A stretch of 64,000 nucleotides of DNA, taken from NCBI GenBank assembly GCA_004431415.1, contig QPMI01000107.1, positions 62,001-126,000 of the forward strand, given 5' to 3'. Shown piece by piece: positions 1 through 11,300 of the stretch. Positions within the stretch are counted from its first letter, which is position 1, and each line of letters starts with the position of its first letter. This DNA comes from Cyanophora paradoxa (lineage: Eukaryota > Glaucocystophyceae > Cyanophorales > Cyanophoraceae). The notes beneath the pieces were generated by a model. The model was not told the DNA's origin. It searched no databases and saw only the letters and a program-made list of their open reading frames with translations. A program made the position numbers and the translations under genes.

Positions 1-1600
1 CCGTGAAGGCGTCCGGCGTGACGGGCGTGATCCCGAAGACGCTCTCCATGAGATCGTTGAAGTCGGTCTGCGGCTTGATGCCCGAGTTGAGCCCCGTCGC
101 CGTCGGGTCCGTCTGCCGCCCGGGCAGGTCCCCGTCCGCGAAGATGGGCACGCCTGCGCCGGGGGCGCCCCGTCGGCCGGCGCGAGGGCGCGGGGAAAGC
201 CCCGCGCACCGTTTGCGCGGGCCCTGTCGACGATTTGCTGCAGTTCTCCGACGGCCATCCGCTGCGGCAGCGTCAGTGTCGACGCGCGCGGGGCCGCGGG
301 CAGCGCCGGCGGCGCTTGCGCACGCGGTTGCGGGGCAGTACGACGGCCTTGGGGCGCTGCGTGTTGCTGCCGAGGCGGGTGGTGAGCTGCGACGCGTCCG
401 CGAAGGTGCAGTCGAAGCCGAGGCGCGTGAGAGCGCCAAACATGCCCTGCGCCCGCGCGTCGGGCGGCGTCGGGGGCGCGAGGGTGCGGCCGGCGCACCG
501 CCGTCTGGGACATGTAGCGGCCGATCATCTCTGCGAGGGGAGAAGAGCGTCGGGTGCCGGGACGGGTGTCGAGGCGCGGGGGCGGGGCGCACGGTCGGCG
601 GCCGAGGTCCAGAGGAAGACGATCTCGGGGCGCGGGTTGCGGGTGGACTTGGGGAGGAGGCTGCAGAACTCGCGCCGGGTGGGGCACTCGGTGGCGAGGT
701 CGTCGATGGAGTCGAAGACGGAGGTCACCGCCGAGAGCGACGTCTTCGAGAAGCGGTCCGACGTCACCAGCCCGAACCCCCGCTCCGCCTGCCCGCCCCG
801 CCCCGTCAGCCGCCGCCCCGCGCAGGGGGGCGCAGGGGGGCTCGGCCGGGCGCGCCAGGGGGAACCAGACGCGGTCGTTGAAGTTGAAGACGTGGACGCC
901 GATGGCGCCGGTGAGGACGGCCTCCCAGACGGCGCTGCGCAGGTACAGGCCCTGGATCTGCGCGCCGGCCCGCCCCGCTCAGCCGCCGCCCGCGCGACGC
1001 CTTCGGACGGCGACGGGCGCACGGCCTGCGGGTCGCTGGTCTTGGCGAGGGCGGGGTCCGTGGAGGAGACGCCGATCTCGGTGGCCATGATGGGCAGGCC
1101 CGTCTGCCAGCGGACGCGCTCGAAGGCCCAGCGCGTCGAGCGCAGCTCGCTCCCCGTCGTCATGTTCGGGTAGATGTTCAGCCCGATGAAGTCTGGCCGG
1201 CCCCGGCGCGCCCCCGGCCGTCGGCGGCGGGCAGAGCGGCGGCAGGAGGCTCCCGCGCACCGAGCTTGGCGTTGGCGGAGGCGCATTCATCGGCGATCTT
1301 CTTCAGGTCCTCGGCGTTGTAGCGCCAGTCCTCCGGCCCCAGCGGGACCGCCCGCGTGGCGTAGCCGATGACGTGGTTCGGGTCTGCGGGGGGGGAGGGG
1401 GGGGGGGGGGGGGGGGGGGCGTTGGCGGGGCAGGCGGGGCGGGCGGGGCGGCGGGCGGCGGGCGGGCGCACCGAACTGCTTGACGGTGACGGCGGCGTCG
1501 CGGACGAAGCCGGCGAGGGAGTCCTCGCGCCACGCGATGAGGTCCGCCCAGCGCACGCTCTCCCGGTCGTACGACTGCCCCCCCCCGCCCCACTCAGGCC

Positions 1601-1633
<33 letters not shown>

Positions 1634-2957
1634 TGGGGCGGGGCGGCGGGCACCTCGGGCATCCGCACGGTGGTGAAGGAGCCGAAGGTGGAGCCCCAGC
1701 GGGCGTTGAGGGCGCTGATGGCCCCGCCGAAGCGGCGCTGCAGGTGCAGCCGGAACGCCTCCTCCGACGGCGGGTCGTAGCCCTGCTGCCGTTGCGTCAA
1801 CCTGCCCCACCCCCGTCATCAGCCGCCGGCGGCGCCCCGGGGGGCGGAGCGGGGCGTGGGGGACGCGGCCGCCGCGCACCCCCCGATGTAGCCCATCTGG
1901 TTGCCGATGATCCACCCCCCGATCGTCTCCTCGTTGCTGTACCTGCTGACCACCGCCTGCAGGTACTCCTTGAACTGCGCCCGCGCCTGCCGCGCCGCGC
2001 CGCGGCCGTCGGCCAGCTGCGCGCCGCGGGCCGGCCGGGGCGCGGACCTGCGTGTTCTCGAGGCTGATCTCCTCGGAGACCCAGCGCTGCCGGAAGGTCT
2101 GCAGCGGCTGGATGAGGGCCGGCCCCGGCCCCGGCGGCGACATCGTGTAGCTGCGGTGCCGGCCCCGTGAGGCCCCAGCCGGCCCGGTGGCGGGGCGGCG
2201 GGCTCACACGCCGTAGTCGGGCACAGTGTTGATGGTGGGCGACTCCATGTAGACAGAGCCTTCCACCCACTCCGGTGGCCACTGCCGCGCCGTCGGCCCC
2301 CGCGCAAGCGGCGCGGACCGGGGCAGGCACCTGGTAGCCGATGATGGGGAAGAGTCGTATGCCGTAGCGCTTGCACACGCCTGCCGAGGCGCGTCGCGTC
2401 AGCTGCGCATGGCCGACGCAGCGCCGTTCGATACGCACTGATGAGCTGGTCCGTGTTGTTCCAGTTGAACTTGTTGTCTTCGTACTCTGCCACGCGGCGA
2501 GTGAGCGCCGCCCGTGCGGCGGGCGGGCGGGGCGGCCAGGTCTGAACCGATGGATTTCCAGACGAAGTCGACTCGTATCTGCCGGAAGCAGTTAGCGTCA
2601 CATTGGTCGGAAGGCGAAGCCAAGCGTTCATCGCATGCGCACCGAGTTCACGTTCGACATCATCATCTGTCGAACATCAACCTCCATTTGCAAAGGCGTT
2701 TGCCACTCGCCGACAATGCTGAGGCGGGGCGGGGCGAGGCGATTAGACAGGACGCAAGCGGACGGCGGTCGGGGTCCGCACTCGGAGATCGATGTCTGAT
2801 AAACCATGCCGTGAAGGTAGATCGATTCGGACGTAGATCTATCCACGAAGTAGCCGTCCTGAATCCCCAGAAAACCGGCCAAGCAACCTCCGCATAGCCC
2901 AGCGACGACCACGAAGGCGAGCGCGGCCGCTGGGCTGCTTCTCCTCCTCTTCACCAT
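1..2957 (-). CDS. Secreted glycoside hydrolase, GH42-like (3' end outside window)
   Basis: Spliced minus-strand gene running off the left edge. ATG at 2957 gives MVKRRR and then a hydrophobic stretch (ALAFVVVAGLCGGCLAGF), a signal peptide or signal anchor, so the product should act outside the cell or in the secretory pathway. Frame-consistent exons joined at GTGCGC...CAG introns read in order NSIRVDFVWKSIE, YGIRLFPIIGYQWPPEWVEG, GGWIIGNQMGYIGG, FRLHLQRRFGGAISALNARW, GLPIMATEIGVSSTD, GAIGVHVFNFNDRVWFPLA, and a Rossmann-like part with KAVVLPRNR and PIFADGDLPGR. That order (TIM barrel, then trimerisation-like domain) resembles GH42 beta-galactosidases, which hydrolyse beta-galactosides. The nucleophile-like Glu is present (1077-1079), but the acid/base position reads Gln (1896-1898). 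One intron (about 1388-1420) holds a near-pure G/C run. The join near 2150-2210 does not keep frame cleanly. Substrate unknown; another clan-A family is possible. Confidence 0.72.
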
Positions 2958-3247
2958 GTCTGCCGCTCGCAAGGTCTCAGGCTCGACGCCTGGCCTGCAG
3001 CGGTCTCACCCCCGCCGAACACTGCGCGTAACTGAATCGCACTGCCAGCCGGTCGAACAACAGGGCGACTTCGTGGGGCCCAGAAACTGCGGGCGGAGCT
3101 GCTGGAAGCTTGGCGAAGGCCGACGAGCGGCTGTTTGAGCGGCCGGCCGTCGGAGGTTCGCGGTTCGGGGGTACAATGAACAGGAAGATGCTGCCCGCGC
3201 TCCAGTGTGATCTGCTGGCGATGTACTCAGCTAGGATAGCTATCTAG
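2958..3247. promoter_or_regulatory. Divergent intergenic region, probable shared promoter
   Basis: This 290-bp gap separates the start codons of the glycoside hydrolase (leftward) and the CEP164-like gene (rightward), so both core promoters must lie here or inside the flanking 5' exons. I see no convincing TATA box. The end nearest the CEP164-like ATG is AT-richer and holds CTAG-containing words (agctaggatagctatctag). Regulatory role is inferred from position only. Confidence 0.35.
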
Positions 3248-6200
3248 ATGGATGCTGGCAGCGATGCGGGGGCGCCCTCGACGCAGGTGCGCGGAACGGC
3301 GCGGTTCGGCGCCGGGCGGCTCTCGCACGGCGCTTGATAGCAGGCATGCTGCGCAGGAGATCGTGTCCTTCGCGAGGTACCTCGGCATCGATCCCGTGAG
3401 GGAGCCTGGTCTGCTATGGCTGGTGCGCCCGGTGGCCTGTCGGCTCAGGCCTGTCGGCTCCGGGCGAGTCGAGGCTAGCCTCTTCGCGTCGTCTCATACC
3501 TCGCGCAGGCGGAGGAGGCGCTGCTGGCCCCTGTGCCGGCAGGGTGGGACGAGCTGCAGGACGAGGGGGGCAACTGTTACTACTACAACAGGGCCACAGA
3601 CGAGAGCTCGTGGCAGCACCCGCTGGAGGCGCACTTCCGGGGCCGGATCGAGGCGGCGCGCCGCAGCGAGCCGCTCGCCCGCTCCGACAGCCGCTCCTCC
3701 GCGGGGTGCGCCCCGCCGGCCGGCCCTCCCCGGCGAGAGTCCCGGCCGGCGCCGAGACGGGCGCAGGGGCGGCGGGGCGGGGCTGAGCTCGCGCGCATCT
3801 TCGGTGCGGGGGCGGCTGGGTCCGCCCACGGTTATCCCCGAGGAGGGGAGGACGAGATGCAGGCCTGCCCCGCCCCGCCCCGCCCCGCCCCGCCCCGCCC
3901 GCCGCGTGCTGAGCCGTGCGGCAGGTGGAAGACTTAGAGAGGGCCTCGCGTCGCTCTTCCGCCGTCCCGCGGGGCCCTGGTCCCGTGCGCGCGCCCCGGC
4001 CCGCCCCGGCCCGCTCGCGACCCGCCCGGCAGGGTCCAGCACGCCCCGCTCCGTGCCGGCGGCCTCGCGCGCCGCCCCGCGGATCCGACCCTCATCGCCG
4101 TGTGGAGGGACCCCTTCGCCCTGCAAGGCCCGGGCCCCGCGGGCCCGGCCCGCCCCTCCCGGCCCCTCCCGCTCCCCGCCCCTGCCCTGCATCGCGGGGC
4201 GGCCGTCGCCCCGCGCTGCCCCCGCCGCCCGCCTTTCGAGCGCCTGGTCCCGCCCCTCCTCCGCCCGCTCCGCACGCTCTGCTCGCTCCGCCGCCTCGCC
4301 CCGGCCGGGCCCCGGCCCGGCCCCGCCTCCCGCCGGCGCCCCCGCCGCCGGCGTCGGGCCCGCAGCGGCGGCAGTGGGCGGCGCTGGCGCTGCAGAGCGC
4401 GTACCGGATGTACCTCGGGCGACGCTGGGCCGAGTACTACCGGCGCGCCCTCCCTCGCCGGCCCCCGCTGGCCTCGCTGAGGGGGCCCCCGCAGGTACCA
4501 GGACGGCATGTGGGCCGCCCAGGACGACGCCCCCTCCGCCCGCTCATCGGTCCTCTCCCGCCGCTCCCTCCCTTCCCTCCCCGCCGCCCCCTCCCCGGCC
4601 CCGCAGCCCCGGCCCCGGCCCCAGCCCCAGCCCGCCCCCAGCCCGCACGACCCCCCGCCCATCCCTCCCCCCGGCCGTCCTCCCCGCCGTGGTGCCCGAA
4701 CCCGCGCCGGCTTCTCCCATGGTGGCGGCGCCGGCCGGCTCGGCGCTGCGGCGGGCGCTGTACCCCAGCCCCGCGCACGGCGGGCGGCGGGTGACGGAGG
4801 TGCAGGCAGCGGCGGCTGCTCTCATACAGGCCCGTCCCGCCCCGCCCCACTCCCGCGCTCGCGCGCTGGGCCGGCGCCTGAGGGCCCGCAGGCCCTCGCC
4901 CGACGTTGGCGCGCCCGCCGCGCCCTCGGCCTCCTCGCCGCCCTCGCCCCCTCTCGCCCCGCTGCCCCAGCCGCCCCATCTCGCCCGGTGCGCCCTCTGA
5001 GTGCCGGTCCTCGCTGCCCCGTCGCGGCCGACGCGGGGCCAGCGTATGGCGCCCGCGCAGGCGGCCACAGCCATCCAAGCCCTCGTCCGTGCCCGCCGCG
5101 CCCGCCGATCCTTCCTCGTGCGCACTCCCCCCTCTTCACCCCGTCCCCGCGTTCCGACGGCGTTGGCAGGCCGCGGCGCGGCAGCGGCGGCGGGAGCGGG
5201 CGGCGCTGGTGATCCAGTGCGCGGCGCGGCGCCGGGCCGCGGCGCGGGAGGTCGAGATCGCGCGCCGTGAGGACCAGGCCTTTGGGGCCGTCCGCCGGGC
5301 CCAGGCGCGCCCCGCGGCCTCGCCCGTCCGTCCGTTGCAGTTCTTCTTCTTACGCGGGGCGCAGCGAGCGTGCGCGGCGCGCATTCAGGCGGCCTTTCGG
5401 GCGTGGCGCGCCCGGCGGGCCCTCGCCCCGCGCCTCGCCGCCCTCCGCGCCCGCGCCGCGCAGGCGGCCCGCCGCGCCGCCGCCGCCGCCGCGATCGTCG
5501 CTGCGGCGCGGCGGCGGGCGGCGCGGTGGCAGCTCGCCCGCCTGCGCGCTGCGAGGGAGCCGCGCGCGGCCCCCGGGCCCGCCCCCCTCGTCGACCGCGG
5601 GCAGGTCCCTGCGGCCAACGCCGGGGAGGAGGCGGCCAGGAAGCGGGCAGAGGAGGAGGCCGCTGCAAAGGCGCGACAGCAGGAGGAGAGACGGCTGGAA
5701 GAGGAGGCCGCGGCGAAGACGCGAGCGGAGGAGGAGGCCGTGGCAAGACGGCGGCAAGAGGAGGAGGCTGCTGCGAAGAAGCGGCAGGAGGAGGAGACCG
5801 CGAGAAGAAGGCAGGAGGAGGAGGCTGCGGCCAGGAGACGGGAGGAAGACGAGGCGGCGGCTGCGAGGAGGCGGCAGGAGGAAGCGGCTGCGGCGAAGCT
5901 GCGTCAGGAAGAGGCTGCGAGGCGGAGGCAGGCGGAGGAGGCCGAGAGGCGGCGCGTGGAGGAGGCGGCCGCTGCGGAGCGGCGGCGGGCGGAGGAAGAG
6001 GCGGCGGCGGAGCGGGGGCGGAGGGAGGAGGAGGCCGCGCGCACGCGGAAAGAGGAGGAAGCGGCCGCGGAGCGGCGGCGGCGGGAGGCCGAGGCCCTCC
6101 GGCGCGAGGCGGAGGAGCGGCTGCGCAAAGCGGAGGCGGCGCGGCGGGCGCGGCGGGAGGCGCAGCGCGGGCCCGAGGAGGGCGCGGCGGCGGGGGCGGC

Positions 6201-7419
6201 GGGGGCGGCGAGGCGGAGCGGCGGCTGCGCGAGGCGGCGGAGGCGGCCGCGGCGGGGGAGATCGAGCGGCGGAAGCGCGAGGTGGCGGCCGAGGAGGCCG
6301 AGGCTCGCCGCCGCGAGGCGAAGCGCGCCGCTGCGGAGGAGGAGCGGCGCCGCCGCGAGGCGGCCGCGCGCACCCGCCCCCGCCCCGCCCCTCCCCCGCC
6401 CCCGCCCCCGCGCTTGGACAGCCCCAGCTCCGCGTGCGCCCAGACCACGCCGTGCCTGTTTTGCGGGCCCCTCGTGACGCCGGCGCAGGGGGTCGGCCTT
6501 CGAGGAGGGAGAGGGCCTCGCGCCCCGCACGCAAGGCCGCCTCGGCCCGCAGGCCCCCGCGGCGCGCCCCGGCCAGCCCCTGCGCCCGGCCGGCCGCCCG
6601 CGCCCCGGGGTGGCCTCGGGCTGGGGCCCCTGCCGCCGCCCGAGGAGGCCGACACGTGGCCGCCGCCGCCGCCGCCGCCCGGCGGGACGCGCGCACGTCG
6701 CTGGCGCTGCGACACCGGATGCACGTCGCGCGGGCCCGCGACTCGCGCTCAGAGCCGCCGCCCGACCTCTTCAGCCCCGCCGCCCGCGGCGGCCGCCCGG
6801 GCACCAACCCCGACGGGCGCGCCCTCGCCTTCGGACACGGCAGGGGCCCGACCCCTTCCCGCCCCCGAGGCCCCGCTCGCCGCCGCCGGCTCGGGGCTCG
6901 CCGCCGTGCAGGCCTCGCGCGGGCCCGCCCGCCTTCTTACGAACCGACCCACGTCTGCCCCCTCCGCCCCGCCCCAAGCTGCCCACGCGGCTGCTGACGT
7001 TGCCTGCGCAGCTGCGGCCCGTGCCGGGGGGTCCCCTGCCGCCGGCGCCGCTCCAGGGGCCCAACGCGGCGCCTGCGCTGCGCGGCGCCTTTGCGGAGGC
7101 GCTGCGTTCCGCGGCGGGGACGATGGGGCCCCGCCCCGCCCTCCGGCCCTCGCCCACGCCCCCGCCCCGCCCCGCGCCGCCCCCCGCCCTCGGCGCGCCC
7201 TTCTTGCCCGACGCCGCACCTGGCGGGAAGGGGCGGATCGTCGGCGGCAACGCGCTACCGCACTCCGGAAGCGGCGCGGGCCGCCCCGCGGCGTCCGAGC
7301 TGCCGGCTGCGGACCCGGGGCCGGGCCGGTGGCCTCCCGCCGCCCCGCGCATCGTGCAGCCCGGGAACGTGGGGCCAGATGCCCGCCAGCCTATCTTAGG
7401 TACGCTGCTGTTCTCGTGA
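3248..7419 (+). CDS. CEP164-like WW/IQ/coiled-coil ciliary protein
   Basis: Start at ATG 3248; exons 3248-3286, 3357-3422 and 3509-3705 join in frame. The N-terminus reads IVSFARYLGIDPVREPGLLW, a short linker, then a WW domain (VPAGWDELQDEGGNCYYYN, SSWQHPLEAHFR). This LGIDP-type helix followed by a WW domain is the signature of CEP164, the centriole distal-appendage protein that docks basal bodies and starts cilium assembly. After a Pro/Arg-rich part come IQ-like motifs (ALALQSAYRMYLGRRW near 4390; ATAIQALVRARRARRSF near 5070; AALVIQCAARRRAA near 5205; AARIQAAFRAWRARRA near 5370), predicted calmodulin or light-chain sites, then a long Glu/Ala/Arg coiled coil (about 5620-6360) and a Pro-rich tail. 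Exon borders after 3705 are only partly resolved; the stop at 7417-7419 is the likeliest end. IQ motifs are not typical of animal CEP164, so this may be a related WW-IQ flagellar protein. Confidence 0.6.
4443..4494 (+). other. GC-AG intron (donor GCGCGC)
   Basis: Between exon ends GAGTACTACCG and GTACCAGGACGG. Removing these 52 nt joins AEYYR to YQDGMWAAQDDA in frame with Arg across the junction. No GT lies at the exon end. The intron has CTGAG near its 3' end and terminates CCCGCAG. Confidence 0.6.
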
Positions 7420-8321
7420 CTCGTCTTCAGCGAGGGTATCCCTCTAGATCTTGAGAGTTGTAGATGTGTAGGTTCTTGTTTTCTTTCAAATTCCGTTCAA
7501 CGGTTCCAATTGAAGCTTGGCTCATGATCAGCGCGGCTTGCGACGGGGCACCACGCCGTGACGGTGATCCATTGATCATGAGTAGCACTGCGGCAGATAT
7601 CATAGTATCGATCCGCGATCTAGATCTAGAGCCTCGGAGTGGCCCATATATCTCAGAGCCTCCAGCTCGGACTGGAGCGACTGCTAGGCTCGTGATCAGC
7701 GGCTGGCCCCTGGCCTCGCGGGGCCGACCGTCGGACCGCCGCGACCTTTCAAGTTTTAGGGCCCACTGAACTGTTCCGGAGCCTCGGAGATGAGAGTCAC
7801 TTTTTACACAGTCTCTCAGAGTCTCGCCCGCCACTGGGCCATTTTACTCAGTCTCGTACTCACACGGTCAAACTTAAAGGCTTGAGAGGAAGTTGAGACT
7901 TCACAGTTAATAGGGATATGGAAGCCTTAGAAACTTGTTTTATTGATCTCAGATTCACCGCCACAATACTGGGGCATTCTTCTTTGAAAAGCACTACGGG
8001 AACTGAACACAAAGACTACGCCACGATACCGATGATACCTGTCGAGCGGATGAAGGTACGGGAATTCGCAAAATAACTCAGAGAAATTGTGAATAGGCTC
8101 TCTAAAAAGTACATAGAGTTTCTGCAGGCGTATCTCTACACTCTTATAAAGCTGCGCGCACTAAGTTCTCCTGAAAACGATTGCACTACGTACAGTGACC
8201 CAAGCCTGCTCGCGAGCGGGGCGCCCTCTCCACGGGGCGGCCGCGCGCGGGGCGGCCTGGCCTACGGAAGAGGCTGCACAGGGCCCTAGGGGGGCGGGGG
8301 CGGGGGCGGGGGCCCGCCCCC
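7420..8321. other. Convergent intergenic region, no gene seen
   Basis: About 900 bp between the 3' ends of the CEP164-like and glucan synthase genes. It is clearly more AT-rich than the genes, with short palindromic words (agatctagatctaga, gatatc, tgatca) and no open frame with protein-like composition. It should hold both 3' UTRs and polyadenylation sites; I cannot place them. Confidence 0.5.
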
Positions 8322-11300
8322 TCAGACGAAGACGTGGACGTTGAGGTTCTTGGCGGAGGGGGCGTAGGGGACGCCGTGGTCCCCGGCGCGGCGCGCGGCG
8401 ATGCGCTTGTGGCGCGCGTAGACGCGGTTGGGGTCGGCGCCGCGGCGGGCGGCCTCGCCGAGGGCGGCGGCGGCGGCGGTGTCGTCGAGGAACGAGTCGT
8501 CCGAGGAGACCGAGTCCCACGTCCCCTCCGCGATGTCCCGCGCGTCCGCCGCCTGCTGCGCCGCCCGCGAGATCGCCGCCCGCGAGTACGGCTGCAGCCC
8601 GAACGACCCCGGGCCCGGGATGGCGACCGGCGGCTGCCGGTTGACGCGCCGGCCCTGCGCGTCGAAGACGTTCGTGGTGGTCTCGGGGCGGGCAAAGGGG
8701 TAGTGGCGCAGGTCCTCGTCGTCGGTCGACTCGAGCACGCGCGCCGCCGCCCCGATGAGCTCGCTCGCCGAGGCCCCGCGGCGCACGCCGGGCGCCCCGC
8801 CGGCGGGGCGGCGCTGGCGGGGGCCCTCCTCCTCCTCGGGCGCCAGGTCCCACTGGCGGTAGCGCGAGGCGTTCATCGCCCGCTGGTCCGCCTCCCGCTT
8901 CGCCCGGCGCCGCACGTCGAGGTGCTCGACGAGCTGCCCGTTGACGAGCTCGGGGCGCACGCGGGGGCGCTGCTTGGCCGCCTCGTCCCACGGGAGGCCG
9001 CTCGGGGCCGGGGCGACCATGCCGCCGACGCCCCCGCCGTCGTCCGAGGCGTCGTCGCCGAAGAAGGCGGCCCCGCCCTCCTCGTCGTCCGACATGTGCG
9101 CCTTGGAGCCCGGCGTGGGGGGGAACTGGGCCTTCTGCGGCGACCCGCCGAAGATGGCGTAGCCGGAGCGGGGGTGGACGTGGCGGCGGAGGCGCGTGCC
9201 GAGCTTGCCGACCTCGCGGTGCACGGCCTCCAGCGAGGCGGTGAGGAGCGGCACGCCGATCTGGAAGCGCTCGTGCTCCTTGACCTGCACGTTGAACTCG
9301 TTGCGCAGGTCGATGAGGCCCTGCCCGACAAGCATGAGCCGCTCCGAGATGGAGGGCAGCGCCAGCTCCGCCCCGACGCCCTGCGTCCACTGCGGCCTGC
9401 GCGCGCGCAAGTCTCAGCGGGGCGGGGCGGGGCGGGGCGGGGCGGGGCACCCGCGGGGGTCGAAGAGGAGAATCACAGCGATGGCCTCGGCGAGGAAGCG
9501 GGTGAGGAGGAGCACGATGATCCCCTCGATGACCTTGGGCGCCGTGTCGTAGAACCAGAGCAGCCGCGTGCGGAAGCCGGCGACGCCCTTCTTGAACTTC
9601 CCCCACGCCGACTTGCGGGTGTTGCGCAGCGCCTCGGGGTTGAGGGAGAGGCTCTTGACGAGGCTCTGCCGGCGGTTCTTCTGGAAGAGGGCGGCGGCGA
9701 CGAGGGCCTTGGCCTGGATGGACGAGCGGCGCTGGGTCTTGAGCTTGGAGATGGCCTTGCCGGCCTCGTCGACCATCAGTTCCTCCTCGTCCTGCCCCGA
9801 GAGCGCCGTCCCCTGGAAGTTGGTCTCGACCAGCTGCCCGTCCATCGTCGCCGCCTGCGACGAGACCGTCTGCTGCGCCCCCAGGTCCGTCGAGATGCCC
9901 CCCACGAGCTTGCCCCCCGAGATCGAGATCGGGTTCTTCTTGCGCGTGAACTTGGCGCGCTTCAGCTGCCGCTTGATCTTCGTGAAGAAGCGCTTGCGGA
10001 ACGCGATGAGGTCGATCTGGTACAGCAGCCGCACGTACTCCATGTTGTACCCCGCGACTGCAGCCGGGCCGTCAGGTGCGGCTCGGCGGGGGCAGAGGAG
10101 GGGCGGACGCACTCGGCAGGCTCCCCGGGTTGAACAAGAAGAGCACGAGGAAGTCTGGGGCGGGGGCGCGGGGCGCGGGGCGCGGTCAGCAGGCGGAACG
10201 GATCGAAGGCAAGGAGCGGGCGGCGGGCGCACTGGAGAGGAAGATGAGGTAGACGGGGACCATGCCGTTGTCGAAGATGGCGTTGTAGTTGGCCTGCGCG
10301 ATTCCGATCCCCGGGTTGCGGAGGGTCATCTCGGTGACGACGGAGCACTGGGAGAGGACGACGAGCATGATGGAGAAGAAGAAGTGGGAGCTCGTGTACG
10401 TGTCCAGCGTCTCCACGATGTTGATGTGGGAGAGCCCGAAGGCGCGCCCCGAGGCGATGTACGAGGCCTGCGAGAGGAGCCCGTTCCAGAAGCCGGCCGC
10501 CGACGTGATCATGTGGAAGAGGTGGAAGGCCGTCATCGGGCCGAACCACTTCGCCGTCTTGATCGTCCCCTTGATGATCCCCTCCTCCAGCACCAGCTCG
10601 CACATCAGGGGCACCGTCATCGGCAGCCCCAGGTACACGTACTGTGCACAGACAGGCGGCCGCGTCAGGCGAGGGCGGGGCGGGGCGGGGCGGGGGTGGC
10701 GGACCCAGGGGAACACGAAGGCGGAGGTCCAGATGTCGGAGCGGTTGGTGCCGACCGTCAGCATCGGCACGAATGTGAGGGCCTTGGAGAGCGCCAGGAT
10801 GAGGATGCCGTACCTGCGTGCCGCCGCCGCGGGTCAGAGCGGCAGCGGGGGAGGCGGGAGGGGCGGGGCGGGGCGGGGAGGCACTTGAGGAGGAAGCCGG
10901 ACTTGAAGAACTGGTGGACGGTGGTGGCGAAGAGGAACTCGCGCTTGATCATGCCGATGTTCGTGCACGTCATCAGGTACTGGTACTCGCGCGACATCGA
11001 CACCTGCGCGCCGCCCTGCGAGATCTTCGTGTAGAACTTGGTCGACGAGAGCATCGAGCAGTCGCGGGCCTTCCCCGCCTGCAAGTACTCCACGTGCAGG
11101 CTTCGGTACCCGTGCAGGTGCTGCCCGCCGGCGCCCCCGTCGGCAACGGGGCGGGGCGGAGGGAGAAGCGGGGCGGCTGTTGGGAGCGGGGGCGCACGCA
11201 GTATATGCCCATGAAGATGTCCTCGGACACGTAGCTGGGGCACGAGAGGCCGCTGTGCGTTCGGATGTAACGCGCGTCGATCAGCTGCGCGCGCGGCCCC

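Noticed and set aside
5620-6360. Proline-rich protein on the minus strand
   Set aside because: Complement of the GAG/GCG/CGG codons of the coiled coil; the plus-strand heptad-like E/A/R pattern and flanking IQ motifs are the coherent reading.
7464-7834. Short genes between the CEP164-like and glucan synthase genes
   Set aside because: Overlapping frames on opposite strands in AT-richer DNA with no protein-like pattern.
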